Assembly (NCBI RefSeq): GCF_015840335.1
Contig: NZ_CP060395.1
Span: 1,178,001 to 1,242,000, forward strand
Origin: Synechococcus sp. CBW1108
GTDB lineage: Bacteria > Cyanobacteriota > Cyanobacteriia > PCC-6307 > Cyanobiaceae
Direction: 5' to 3'
Length of the DNA stretch: 64,000 bases
Below the pieces are notes generated by a model. It ran no database searches. It had not been told where the DNA came from and was given only the letters and a program-made list of their open reading frames with translations. A program made the position numbers and the translations under genes. Shown one piece after another: positions 25,776-36,893 of this stretch (position 1 is the stretch's first letter; each line of letters starts with the position of its first letter).

Positions 25776-26039
25776 ATGATTACTTTTAAGGAACTCCGCC
25801 GTCGCCTGAATGAGGTCACAATTGAGCGGAGTATCTTCGACGACCTTGAGGAATTGCTCGATCTGATCGAAGGCACTTGCTATGTGTACAGAACTGACAC
25901 GAACGCTGTTCTGGCAAGAGGCATCCCTGATTACGATTCAGCAAAAGACAGGGCAAATAAGATACGAAAATCATTGAACCTGAAATGGGATCAGGTTAGA
26001 TTTCGGATGGAAAGAAAACAGCTACTCAGTTCGGTGTGA
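25776..26039 (+). CDS. small hypothetical protein of the element
   Basis: This 87-residue frame (MITFKELRRRLNEVTIERS...) has an AGAGG site upstream. An acidic helical first half (FDDLEELLDLIEGT) is followed by a strand-like CYVYRTDTNAVLARG and a basic end. It overlaps the next small frame by GTGA. No family was recognised. Confidence 0.6.
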   Translation: MITFKELRRRLNEVTIERSIFDDLEELLDLIEGTCYVYRTDTNAVLARGIPDYDSAKDRANKIRKSLNLKWDQVRFRMERKQLLSSV

Positions 26040-26176
26040 GTGGCGACGGAAAGTCCTTCACGAACAACAAAGGCGAAAGATATCCGATTCAATATTCACG
26101 AAAATATTCGCCATCCAAGAGGGGACGCTTCCAATCCTATTTTGATAAAGACAGCAACGATCATGATTTATCGTAA
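26036..26176 (+). CDS. very small basic hypothetical protein of the element
   Basis: A GTG at 26036 overlaps the preceding stop (GTGA) and opens 46 codons: SGDGKSFTNNKGERYPIQYS, then RKYSPSKRGRFQSYF and an acidic tail ending at TAA 26176. The composition is protein-like and basic with several Tyr. The frame also reads sensibly for some codons upstream of the GTG, so a frameshift relative to the previous gene is possible. Confidence 0.4.
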   Translation: MSGDGKSFTNNKGERYPIQYSRKYSPSKRGRFQSYFDKDSNDHDLS

Positions 26177-26179
26177 CTT

Positions 26180-26350
26180 TCAGGGTTCAAGCAGATCCAT
26201 CAACCGCCCTTCGTCATCAACCAACCGATGACACTTCCCTGTTGATTGGGCAAGACGCAGAGCAACCCGATAGGCATCCGCCTGGTTCTGCTTGGTCTGG
26301 AAGTTCTTCCAGTTTCCATTTTGGTCTTGCCACTCAATTTGGATGCTCAT
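26180..26350 (-). CDS. small conserved-type cyanobacterial hypothetical protein
   Basis: This 56-residue frame starts MSIQIEWQDQNGNWKNFQ and ends DDEGRLMDLLEP. The alternation of strands with a central helix (ADAYRVALRLAQSTGKCHRLV) looks like a small folded domain. It is convergent with the small-gene run. The function is unknown. Confidence 0.6.
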   Translation of the reverse strand: MSIQIEWQDQNGNWKNFQTKQNQADAYRVALRLAQSTGKCHRLVDDEGRLMDLLEP

Positions 26351-26531
26351 CGGATCACCCCCACAACTCAAGACCTATCCAGACAATGCTGCCGCTCTCC
26401 TCAAGAACGAGGATGCTTCTAGCTCAGCAGCAGGTGCTGGAGCAACATCCGCCGTTGGTGGAAGCGGCGTAGTTACTGGGCGGGGGACTGGGAGGTGGCT
26501 ACCAAATAGCAATCCCTCGCCGAATGCCACT

Positions 26532-27251
26532 TTATTTATTCATAATCAATGATTTCTGTATATCTACTATTCCTGTTCCGCTCCAGTGACCAAAAGACGT
26601 GGCATCGATCTTGGGAGAACCTATTGATCTCCAGAGCATCCACATGTTTTCAAACCTAATATCATCCAGGAGTAATAGACGACTTTTTTCGGAAAGCTTG
26701 GTATCGCTTAGTAATTTCAAGAACTCATATTCAAAACTGCCATCTTTTGGAGCATCGCAAAAGATAAGATCAGCTTTGTCAAGTAGTGCTGCGTATTTAT
26801 TGAACACACTCGGGCGGCTTAGATCATCCAAATGCTGAACAAAGTTACGCTCATTAAAATCTTTACTCTTTAAATGAGAATCGAACTTGTCATAAGCATG
26901 AATGTCAAAGGTGTGAATCTCTGCGTCAGGTGATGAATAGTCAAGCATAATTCTTGATGACATGCCAGTAAAAGTTCCAATATCAACCAAGCACTTGGGA
27001 TCTGTTGTCGAAACTAATCCTGCCAGTAATCTATAGTGCTCGCCTGGATAAATATTGTAGTATATGCTATCCTGTTTGTCACTTGAAGAGTTGATTTGTA
27101 TAATAGAAGCCCTAACAGAGCTTTGAGCAAGGATATTAATGAGCTTGTCGCAATTTTGCGTTGAAGGGTCATCGTCTAAGCTAGAGATGATAGATGGCAG
27201 AGTATGGCGAGAGCTCTTAATAGCCGTTTTTAAATGCGTGCTCTTAAACAT
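26532..27251 (-). CDS. class I SAM-dependent methyltransferase
   Basis: This 239-residue protein has a Rossmann-type motif I (CLVDIGTFTGMSS) near residue 89, an acidic loop (HTFDIHAYDKFD), motif IV region LIFCDAPKDGSFEY and post-motif LLLLDDIRFENMW. It resembles the Methyltransf_24/O-methyltransferase-like group. The substrate is not predictable. It lies near the right end of the element and is AT-rich like the rest, so it is probably cargo. Confidence 0.78.
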   Translation of the reverse strand: MFKSTHLKTAIKSSRHTLPSIISSLDDDPSTQNCDKLINILAQSSVRASIIQINSSSDKQDSIYYNIYPGEHYRLLAGLVSTTDPKCLVDIGTFTGMSSRIMLDYSSPDAEIHTFDIHAYDKFDSHLKSKDFNERNFVQHLDDLSRPSVFNKYAALLDKADLIFCDAPKDGSFEYEFLKLLSDTKLSEKSRLLLLDDIRFENMWMLWRSIGSPKIDATSFGHWSGTGIVDIQKSLIMNK

Positions 27252-27658
27252 CTTGAAAAATGATTTTTAGTAGCTTAACTTACTTGCCCCTCTGGACGCC
27301 TGATACCGATTGGACTGCTGGTAGCGGAACAGGGCGGGGGCAGTCGTGACGAACCCTGTTTCCAGGCAGCGGAACAGCAGTGTCTGCCCACGGAGATTTC
27401 GGTTTCTGGGTGGTGTGGCAGTCACGAGGACGGGATTGCCTCTCTCGGTAGTGTCCGCTGTTTTTCGCCCTCTATCGGTAGAGGTTGTGTCGGTTTGGCG
27501 GGTGAAGGGTTGCCTGCCTCGTCACCTCTGCTCTACCTACCGATAATGGGGGGAGAACTGGCAGAACGAGGAATTTAAAAGGTGGGGATCCCATTTCAAA
27601 AAGATTTGAAGGCACTTACAAAAGCAGTGCTGGACAAGAAGGTCGGGATTCACTACTG
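27252..27658. other. right-end non-coding region of the element
   Basis: About 400 bases with no convincing gene. It contains a perfect small hairpin CCTCTATCGGTAGAGG (27469-27484), a distant inverted pair TATCGGTAG / CTACCGATA (27473-27481 and 27537-27545), two AGCGGAACAG copies, and two AAGGTSGGGAT copies 60 bp apart (27579 and 27639). GC rises here compared with the element interior. It may hold recombinase sites and whatever promoter now serves flv1. Confidence 0.5.
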
Positions 27659-27660
27659 AT
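27639..27660 (+). repeat. putative attR (right att repeat)
   Basis: AAGGTCGGGATTCACTACTGAT matches the flv3 end at 19 of 22 positions. In frame it reads KVGIHY-stop, mimicking the flv3 C-terminus KVGNHY-stop, and its final AT is the start of the flv1 ATG. Confidence 0.7.
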
Positions 27661-29464
27661 GGGCAGCCCTGCCGACCCCAGCAGCGCGCGCCGCGTCATC
27701 CAGCTGCCCCTGGAACCGGGGCTGATCTGCCTCAAGGGGCTCAGCCCCAGCCGGCTGCGCTTCGAGGTGGAATACGGCCTGGAGCGGGGCACGACTGCCA
27801 ACAGCTTCCTGTTCACCGCTGGGCCCTTGCTGGTGCACCCGCCCGGGGCCTCCTTTGCCGAGCCCTTCCTGGCCGAGCTGACGACCCTGGTGCCAGCCAA
27901 TGCAGCCCTGAAGGTAGTGGTGGGCCACGTCAACCCCAACCGGGTGGCCCTGCTGCGCCAGCTGGCAAGCCGCTGGCCCCAGCTGCAACTGGTGAGCTCC
28001 AACCCCGGCGCCCGCCTGCTGGCGGAGCTCTGGAGCCAGCAGAAACCCAGCCCCGCCGGCAGCGAGCTGGCCCAGGTTCCGATCCCACCCCTACCGCCGA
28101 TTGAGGTGGTCAAACAGGAAACCAGCAGCAGCTTGGCCGATGGCCACTCCCTGCGCCTGATCCCGACACCCACCCCGCGCTGGCCCGATGGCCTGATGGT
28201 CTTCGAGGAAACAGGCGGCCTGCTGATCAGCGGCAAGTTCTTCGCCGCCCACCTCTGCAGCGAGAGCTTCGCCGAGGCCAACCGCAGCAGCACCGAAGAA
28301 GACCGACGCTACTTCTACGACTGCCTGATGGCACCGATGGCCCGCCAGGTGGAGGCGGTGGTTGAGCGCATCGAAGAGCTCGACCTGCGCTCCATTGCCC
28401 CCGGCCATGGCCCGGCGATCAGCGAGAGCTGGCGCAGCCTGCTGCGGGACTACCACCTCTGGGGCGCAACCCAGGAGCGGGCGCGCCTTTCAGTGGCCCT
28501 GCTGTTCGCCAGCGCCTACGGCAACACCGCCGCCATTGCCGATGGGCTGGCCCAGGGGGTGGCTCGCACCGGCGTGCGGGTGGAGAGCATCAATTGCGAA
28601 TTCAGTGAGCCCGACCAGCTGCTCGCCGCGATCCGCAGCTGTGACGCGATCCTGATCGGCTCGCCCACCCTGGGCGGCCATGCCCCCACTCCGATTGTTT
28701 CGGCCCTGGGCACGGTGCTGGCCGAAGGCGATCGGGCCAAACCGGTGGGGGTCTTCGGCAGTTTCGGCTGGAGCGGCGAAGCCCTCGATCTGCTCGAAAG
28801 CAAGCTGCGTGATGGCGGCTTCCAGTTCGCCTTTGATCCGATCAAGGTGAAGTTCAGCCCCGATGCGGCCAGCCTCAAAGCCATCGAGGAAACGGGCACC
28901 GCCCTGGGCCGCCGCCTGCTCAACGAGCAGCGGCAGAGCCTGAAGCGCAGTGCGGCCGGCGGCCTCAGTGACAGCCGCAGCAACCCGGCCGTGCAGGCCC
29001 TGGGCCGGGTGGTGGGCTCCCTCTGCGTGCTCACCACCAGCAAAGGGGAGGGCCAGAGCCGCCTGGGCGGGGCCATGGTGGCCAGCTGGGTGAGCCAGGC
29101 CAGCTTTACGCCGCCGGGGCTCACCGTGGCGGTGGCGAAAGACAGGTCGGTGGAGACCCTGCTCCACAGCGGCGATCACTTCGCCCTCAACGTGCTGGCG
29201 GCCGGCCGCGAATCAGGACCCATGAAGCAGTTCCTCAAGCCCTTTGCCCCCGGCGCCGATCGTTTCGCCGGCCTCAACCTGGAGCAGAGCCCGGGGGGGC
29301 AGCCGATCCTGCCGGAGGCCCTCGCCTGGCTGGAGGCCACGGTGCGGCAGCGGATGGAATGTGGCGACCACTGGCTGCTCTATGCCGAAGTGATCCGGGG
29401 GGGCGTCCTCGATGCCAGTGGCAACACGGCCGTGCACCAGCGCCGCAGCGGCGCCAACTACTAA
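27659..29464 (+). CDS. flv1: flavodiiron protein, Flv1 type
   Basis: This is the partner of the Flv3-type protein in light-dependent oxygen reduction. The three-domain layout is the same (lactamase-like, flavodoxin with SAYGNTAAIADGLAQG, flavin reductase with AMVASWVSQASFTPPGL). The canonical diiron motif HxExDH is replaced by GHVNPNRVALL, as expected for the Flv1-like, non-canonical partner. ATG 27659 overlaps the right att repeat. Without the element, the flv3 stop and flv1 start would overlap as TGATG. The element therefore cuts an ancestral coupled pair, and flv1 needs another promoter or read-through from the element. Confidence 0.93.
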   Translation: MGSPADPSSARRVIQLPLEPGLICLKGLSPSRLRFEVEYGLERGTTANSFLFTAGPLLVHPPGASFAEPFLAELTTLVPANAALKVVVGHVNPNRVALLRQLASRWPQLQLVSSNPGARLLAELWSQQKPSPAGSELAQVPIPPLPPIEVVKQETSSSLADGHSLRLIPTPTPRWPDGLMVFEETGGLLISGKFFAAHLCSESFAEANRSSTEEDRRYFYDCLMAPMARQVEAVVERIEELDLRSIAPGHGPAISESWRSLLRDYHLWGATQERARLSVALLFASAYGNTAAIADGLAQGVARTGVRVESINCEFSEPDQLLAAIRSCDAILIGSPTLGGHAPTPIVSALGTVLAEGDRAKPVGVFGSFGWSGEALDLLESKLRDGGFQFAFDPIKVKFSPDAASLKAIEETGTALGRRLLNEQRQSLKRSAAGGLSDSRSNPAVQALGRVVGSLCVLTTSKGEGQSRLGGAMVASWVSQASFTPPGLTVAVAKDRSVETLLHSGDHFALNVLAAGRESGPMKQFLKPFAPGADRFAGLNLEQSPGGQPILPEALAWLEATVRQRMECGDHWLLYAEVIRGGVLDASGNTAVHQRRSGANY

Positions 29465-29585
29465 CGGGTGCCAACTTCTGACATGTGCCAACTAGACAGG
29501 CCCCCTGGGAACAGTTCCCCCTGGGCCCCGCTGGGGAGGGCCTGCTCCATCCTCGGCCATACTTCGATCACTGCCCAGGGCATGG

Positions 29586-30578
29586 ATGGGTCGCCGTTTG
29601 TCCATATCGCTCTCCCTCCTATTGGCGGGTGGAGTTCTGGCCGGGTGTAACGGTTCCCAAAATCCGCCCCAATCTGAGGCGGCGCTCCTGCCCAGACAGA
29701 TTTCCGCCATCGGGCGCATTGAGCCCCTCGGAGGCATCAGCAAGGTCTCCGTTCCGAGCTCGCTGATCAACGATCCCGTCCGTGAAATCCTGATTCAAGA
29801 GGGAGATCGCGTCGAGGCCGGGCAACCCCTGGCCATTCTCGAAAGCATTGATCCCCTCAGTGCCACGGTGCGTAAATCCGAGGCTTCCTTGCAGGTTGCC
29901 CAACGCAAACTCTCAGCTCAGGAAAGCGTGATCCGGCGCTACCGCGCCGACCTGGGCCAGGCCGAGGCGGAAGCGCGCCGAGCACGGGAGTTGTTTGCCT
30001 CTGGAGCCACCAGCGCAAACAGAATGGAGGCTCAAGTAGCAGAAGCCGAGAGCGCCAGCGCCCAGCTCGAGCAGGCGATCGCCGATCGGGCAACCCTGGA
30101 TGCCGAACTTGTCGAGAGCCGGGCCAGCCTGGCGAAAGACAAAAGTGAACTAGCCAAGGCCACCATACGGGCGCCCTATGCCGGCACTATCTTCAAAATC
30201 AATGCGCGCGCCGGCGACAAAGTTGGAGACTCAGGGCTTGTCGAAATGGGAAACACCAAACAAATGGGTGTGATCGCTGAGGTTTATCAAACTGACCTAC
30301 CAGAAATACGCTTGGGCCAGGAGGCAACCATCACTGCCGATGGATTCCCAGGCAAGACCGGCCGAGGCCGCGTCACGGAAATTTCCCGCCAGATCAGCCG
30401 CCAAAGTGTATTTAGTGGGGAGTCGGGTGAAAACGTCGACCGCCGGGTTGTCGAAGTCAAGATCGCCCTTCCCGAAAACGCCATGGCAAAAGCCAGTCGG
30501 GTCAATTACCTGCAGGTGAATGTGCTGTTCGCGCCCCTAACAGCAGCGCAGCGACAGATGCGCCCGGCGCAGTTATGA
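29586..30578 (+). CDS. devB: DevB-like membrane-fusion protein
   Basis: This is the periplasmic adaptor of a DevBCA-type ABC exporter. In heterocystous cyanobacteria this system exports heterocyst glycolipids; in unicellular strains the substrate is not known. A lipoprotein signal with lipobox LAGC is visible (residues about 10-22). HlyD-type lipoyl-like halves surround a long coiled-coil hairpin (residues about 95-195), then a beta-barrel part (APYAGTIFKINARAGDKVG). The stop overlaps devC by ATGA. Confidence 0.88.
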   Translation: MGRRLSISLSLLLAGGVLAGCNGSQNPPQSEAALLPRQISAIGRIEPLGGISKVSVPSSLINDPVREILIQEGDRVEAGQPLAILESIDPLSATVRKSEASLQVAQRKLSAQESVIRRYRADLGQAEAEARRARELFASGATSANRMEAQVAEAESASAQLEQAIADRATLDAELVESRASLAKDKSELAKATIRAPYAGTIFKINARAGDKVGDSGLVEMGNTKQMGVIAEVYQTDLPEIRLGQEATITADGFPGKTGRGRVTEISRQISRQSVFSGESGENVDRRVVEVKIALPENAMAKASRVNYLQVNVLFAPLTAAQRQMRPAQL

Positions 30579-31738
30579 ACCTGCTGGGCAGTCGCACACC
30601 TGTGGCGTGGCTGCAACTCAGCCACCGCCCCCTCCGGCTTCTGGCCGCTATTGCTGGGGTGAGTTTCGCCAATGTGCTGGTCTTCTTCCAGCTCGGACTC
30701 TCCGGTTCGCTCTACGACAGCCAAAAACGGCCCATCGATCAAATCAGTGGCCAACTGGTCCTCGTCCCGCAGCGATACACCAACCTGGGCGAACCTCTCA
30801 ATTTCTCCAGGGCCCAACTCGTTCGGGTCCGAGGGGTTCAAGGTGTTGCTGGTGTCACACCTCTGTATATCGGTAAAGCCGACTGGCTCAACAGGGATAC
30901 CCGTCAGAGTAAGCAAGCACTTGTCTTTGGGGTCACCCCAGAGAATCCAGCTATGAAGCTGCCTATCCTCCAACAAAACAAAACACTGCTCAAGCAGCCA
31001 AACACCCTCTTCTTCGATTCAGCATCGAAAAAAGCAGCTGGATCGGTCGTGCAGACCCTGGCGACGGGCAGCAGCTATCTGACTGAATTGCGCGGCCAAC
31101 AGGCCAAGGTGGTGGGGATCTTCAAACTCGGACTCACCTTTGCCGCCGACATCAACGTGATCATGTCTGCAGCCAATTTTCAGACCTACTTCCCTGAAAA
31201 GAGCAACGATGACATCCAATTAGGTGTGATCCAGCTCAGTGCTGGCGCCAATGAAGCCCAGGTCCAGGCAACGATCTCCAGGTTTTTGGATCCCTCACTC
31301 CAGGTGCTGACGATCCAGCAGCTCAAAGAACGTGAAATGAGCCATTGGCAGCGCAATACCTCCTTTGGCTTGATCTTCAACCTGGGCGTGCTTGTGGGCC
31401 TGGCTGTTGGGGCAATCATTGTCTACCAGATTCTCTACTCAGACGTTGGCGATCACCTCAGCGAGTACGCCACCATGAAAGCCATCGGCTATGGCGACAA
31501 CTTCGTTGTGGGGATCATTCTTCAAGAGTCCCTGCTCCTGGCAACCTTGGCCTTCTTACCCAGCGTGTTGCTTTCTATGCTGCTGTACCAAGTCCTGGTG
31601 CGTGCCACAGGGCTCCTGGTGGCCATGACCCTAGGCCGGGCCCTGTTTGTTTTTTGCCTCACCCTTGTGCTGTGCAGCGCCTCCGGATGGCTCGCCACAG
31701 GGAAGCTGCGGCGTCTTGATCCTGCCGAGGTTTTTTGA
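30575..31738 (+). CDS. devC: DevC-like ABC exporter permease
   Basis: This is the 387-residue FtsX/MacB-type permease of a DevBCA exporter. There is one membrane helix near the N-terminus (RLLAAIAGVSFANVLVFFQL), a large periplasmic domain, and three C-terminal helices (about residues 265-370). It ends LRRLDPAEVF, the usual end of DevC-like permeases. It overlaps both devB (ATGA) and devA (TGATG), so the three proteins are translationally coupled. Confidence 0.9.
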   Translation: MNLLGSRTPVAWLQLSHRPLRLLAAIAGVSFANVLVFFQLGLSGSLYDSQKRPIDQISGQLVLVPQRYTNLGEPLNFSRAQLVRVRGVQGVAGVTPLYIGKADWLNRDTRQSKQALVFGVTPENPAMKLPILQQNKTLLKQPNTLFFDSASKKAAGSVVQTLATGSSYLTELRGQQAKVVGIFKLGLTFAADINVIMSAANFQTYFPEKSNDDIQLGVIQLSAGANEAQVQATISRFLDPSLQVLTIQQLKEREMSHWQRNTSFGLIFNLGVLVGLAVGAIIVYQILYSDVGDHLSEYATMKAIGYGDNFVVGIILQESLLLATLAFLPSVLLSMLLYQVLVRATGLLVAMTLGRALFVFCLTLVLCSASGWLATGKLRRLDPAEVF

Positions 31739-32439
31739 TGGCCACCTCAGGGGAAAGCCCCCTCGTGGAAATTGCAGGCCTAAACCATTGGTTTGAAGAG
31801 GCGGGCAGACCCAAACAGGTGCTGCGCAACATCAACCTCAGCGTCCATCCTGGGGAAATATTAATCTTGACTGGACCCTCGGGTTCAGGCAAAACCACCC
31901 TGCTGACCATGGTGGGAGCCCTACGGGCAGCCCAAGAGGGCAGCTTGCAGATATTTGGCCAAGAGCTAAGGCAGGCGTCAAGCCAACAGCTCACGCAGTT
32001 GAGGCGCCAGGTGGGCTTCATCTTTCAAGCCCACAATCTGATGCCCTACCTCTCAGCCCTCCAAAACGTCCGGCTTGGCTTGGAGGTGCTGCCAGACTGG
32101 CTGCGGCAGGGACGCTCCGCCATGGATAAACGTTGCCAGCAAGGGCTCGAGCAAGTGGGCCTGGGCCATCGCCTCCATTACGCCCCCGCCAAACTTTCGG
32201 GCGGCCAGAAACAACGGGTCGCCATTGCCAGGGCCCTGGTAGCGGGGCCCAGGTTGTTGCTGGCCGACGAACCCACCGCCGCCTTGGATCGCGAATCCGG
32301 CAGGGAGGTGGTGGATCTGTTCCAACGCCTTGCCAAGGAGCAGCAAGCAGGAATTGTGATGGTGACCCACGACAACAAAGTGCTGGATATTGCCGATCGC
32401 ATCGTGGCCCTTGAAGCCGGCGCCCTGGTTGAAGACTGA
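31738..32439 (+). CDS. devA: DevA-like ABC exporter ATPase
   Basis: The 233-residue nucleotide-binding subunit of the DevBCA exporter. Walker A is TGPSGSGKTTLL, the Q-loop region VGFIFQAHNLMP, the signature LSGGQKQRVAIARAL, and Walker B LLLADEPTAALD with a downstream H-loop (VMVTHD). The ATG at 31738 overlaps the devC stop; a TTG one codon upstream is less likely. All catalytic motifs are intact. Confidence 0.93.
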   Translation: MATSGESPLVEIAGLNHWFEEAGRPKQVLRNINLSVHPGEILILTGPSGSGKTTLLTMVGALRAAQEGSLQIFGQELRQASSQQLTQLRRQVGFIFQAHNLMPYLSALQNVRLGLEVLPDWLRQGRSAMDKRCQQGLEQVGLGHRLHYAPAKLSGGQKQRVAIARALVAGPRLLLADEPTAALDRESGREVVDLFQRLAKEQQAGIVMVTHDNKVLDIADRIVALEAGALVED

Positions 32440-32534
32440 CCCCAACTACCCCGCACGCCGCCAACAGCCACGCACGCCCCCAACTCATACCGAGTCCGAC
32501 TTAGCCTATATTGGTCGAGCTGCCCTCCCAGCCC

Positions 32535-33248
32535 ATGGACATCGCCAAGCCCAGCACCGCTGCCAACCTGGAAGCCGCCTTTGGCGGCGAGAGCATGGCC
32601 AACCGCAAATACCTGTTCTTTGCCGAGGTGGCCAAGCAGGTTGGCCATAGCGAGTTGGCCAAGTTGTTTCGCGACACCGCCGCCCAGGAAACCGAGCACG
32701 CCTTCGCCCACTTCCGGCTGCTGCACCCGGAGCTGGTGATCAGCGATCCGGCGAGCCTCAGCGAAGACCAAAAGCAGGCCCTGCTCAGCCGCTGCCTGGA
32801 GCTGGCGATCGAGGGCGAAACCTACGAGTACACCACCATGTACCCGGATTTCGCCGCCCAGGCCCGCGCCGATCAAGACTCCGGCGCCGCGGCTGAGTTC
32901 CAGGAACAGGTGGAAGAATCCGAGCAACATGCCGGCATCTTCCGCACAGCCGCCAAAAACTTCGGCCTGCTCACCCCAATTGAGCAGCACCACGCCGAGC
33001 GCTACGGCATTGCCCTGGAAGCCCTGCAGGGCAAGGGAGTGGCAGGGGAAGCAGCCACTCCCGTGGCCGGCAAATGGATCTGCAAGCTGTGCTCAATGAT
33101 CTACGACCCAGCCGTAGGCGATCCGGATTCCGGAATTGCCCCGGGCACCGCCTTCGAAGCCATCCCCGACTCCTGGCGATGCCCGATCTGCGGGGCCCGC
33201 AAGGCCAGCTTTATTCCCTACCGCGAACCGGAATTGCTCGCCGCCTAA
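32535..33248 (+). CDS. rubrerythrin
   Basis: A 237-residue cytoplasmic diiron peroxidase, protective against hydrogen peroxide. The N-terminal ferritin-like domain has Glu/His ligand helices ([50 protein letters not shown]). The C-terminal rubredoxin-like domain has two CxxC pairs ([12 protein letters not shown] and [10 protein letters not shown]). The start chosen is ATG 32535 ([13 protein letters not shown]). It follows devA by 95 bases and suits the oxygen-handling flavor of the flv neighbourhood. Confidence 0.95.
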   Translation: MDIAKPSTAANLEAAFGGESMANRKYLFFAEVAKQVGHSELAKLFRDTAAQETEHAFAHFRLLHPELVISDPASLSEDQKQALLSRCLELAIEGETYEYTTMYPDFAAQARADQDSGAAAEFQEQVEESEQHAGIFRTAAKNFGLLTPIEQHHAERYGIALEALQGKGVAGEAATPVAGKWICKLCSMIYDPAVGDPDSGIAPGTAFEAIPDSWRCPICGARKASFIPYREPELLAA

Positions 33249-33291
33249 ATCAGGGAGCTTTATTCAGGCTGTTTTGATCAAGCTGTTTTGG

Positions 33292-33486
33292 TCAAGCAGC
33301 CTGGGGCGGCGGCGTTGGATCGGTGTGCCTCTGGAAGGGCAGCACCAGGGTGGCCCAGTGGTCGGGCCGCTTGGGTCGGGGGCGCCGGGAACGGCGCACC
33401 CCAAAGGGCACGCGCACCACATTGGTGCCCTCCACTCTCAGGGTTTTGCCCTCCCCGGTTTCAGACCCGCCGTCATTGCCCTTCAT
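33292..33486 (-). CDS. small basic hypothetical protein
   Basis: A 64-residue frame from ATG 33486 (MKGNDGGSETGEGKTLRVEG...) with an Arg- and Pro-rich middle (RRSRRPRPKRPDHWATLVLP). It is downstream of gcvP on the same strand. I recognise no family; the codon pattern and the lack of an alternative gene in this 330-bp gap make it plausible. Confidence 0.45.
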   Translation of the reverse strand: MKGNDGGSETGEGKTLRVEGTNVVRVPFGVRRSRRPRPKRPDHWATLVLPFQRHTDPTPPPQAA

Positions 33487-33580
33487 GGTCCCCCAACAAA
33501 AAATTGGCGTCTGCCAGGCGAAGCAGATTGAACCCAGTGTGCGCCATCTGGGCCCCCCTGACCAGGCCCCCTGAGCAGCC

Positions 33581-36483
<2,903 letters not shown>

Positions 36484-36484
<1 letters not shown>

Positions 36485-36873
36485 CAGGCTCCCTGCACCT
36501 TGGCGCCGTAGGCCTGGGCATCCATCAGGCCCTCGAGCTGGGCCGGATCGGCCGGCTGCAGCAGCAGTAGCCAGCCCTCGCCATAGGGGTCCTGCTGCAG
36601 CTCCTCGGGGCTGGCCAGCACGGCCTCATTGCGGGCCAGCACCACCCCGCCCACGGGCGCCAGTAGGTCTTCCACCGCCTTCACCGATTCCACACTGCCG
36701 AAGCTGGCCCCCTGCTGGACCGTGGCACCCACCTCGGGCAGTTCCACAAACACAATGTCGCCGAGCTGGTCGACGGCAAAGGAACTCAGGCCCAGCCGCA
36801 GCCGCTCGCCCTCAGGGCGCACGTACTCGTGGCTGTCGGCGTAGCGGCAATCGCCGGGGAAGGTGAGCGCCAT
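36484..36873 (-). CDS. gcvH: glycine cleavage system H protein
   Basis: The 129-residue lipoyl carrier of the glycine cleavage system. The lipoylated lysine lies in [17 protein letters not shown]. The start [19 protein letters not shown] and the ending are typical. It is transcribed just ahead of gcvP with a one-base overlap. Confidence 0.96.
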
Positions 36874-36893
36874 CGCCTAATAAGAAAGTTTGC

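Larger units (their letters stand above)
21759..27660. mobile_element. 5.9-kb AT-rich integrated element between flv3 and flv1
   Basis: A block of markedly lower GC, with different codon use, begins just after the flv3 stop and ends at the flv1 start codon. It encodes a tyrosine recombinase next to the left edge, a T4-gp61-like zinc protein, a run of small plus-strand genes, and a methyltransferase near the right edge. Imperfect 22-bp direct repeats (19 of 22 matches) lie at 21759-21780 and 27639-27660; both carry CACTACTGAT, which holds the flv3 stop on the left and overlaps the flv1 ATG on the right. No capsid, portal, terminase or conjugation gene is visible, so it is a genomic island or phage-satellite-like element. 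The crossover point is inferred. Confidence 0.82.

Noticed and set aside
27346-27546. 66-codon plus-strand open frame at the right end of the element
   Set aside because: Low-complexity Arg/Val/Ser composition without a ribosome-binding site, lying over hairpins and inverted repeats.
21759-27660. Complete prophage
   Set aside because: No capsid, portal, terminase, tail or lysis genes are visible; the block is under 6 kb.
36874-36893. Glycine riboswitch ahead of gcvH-gcvP
   Set aside because: Only 20 bases separate gcvH from the upstream gene, so there is no room for a tandem aptamer.
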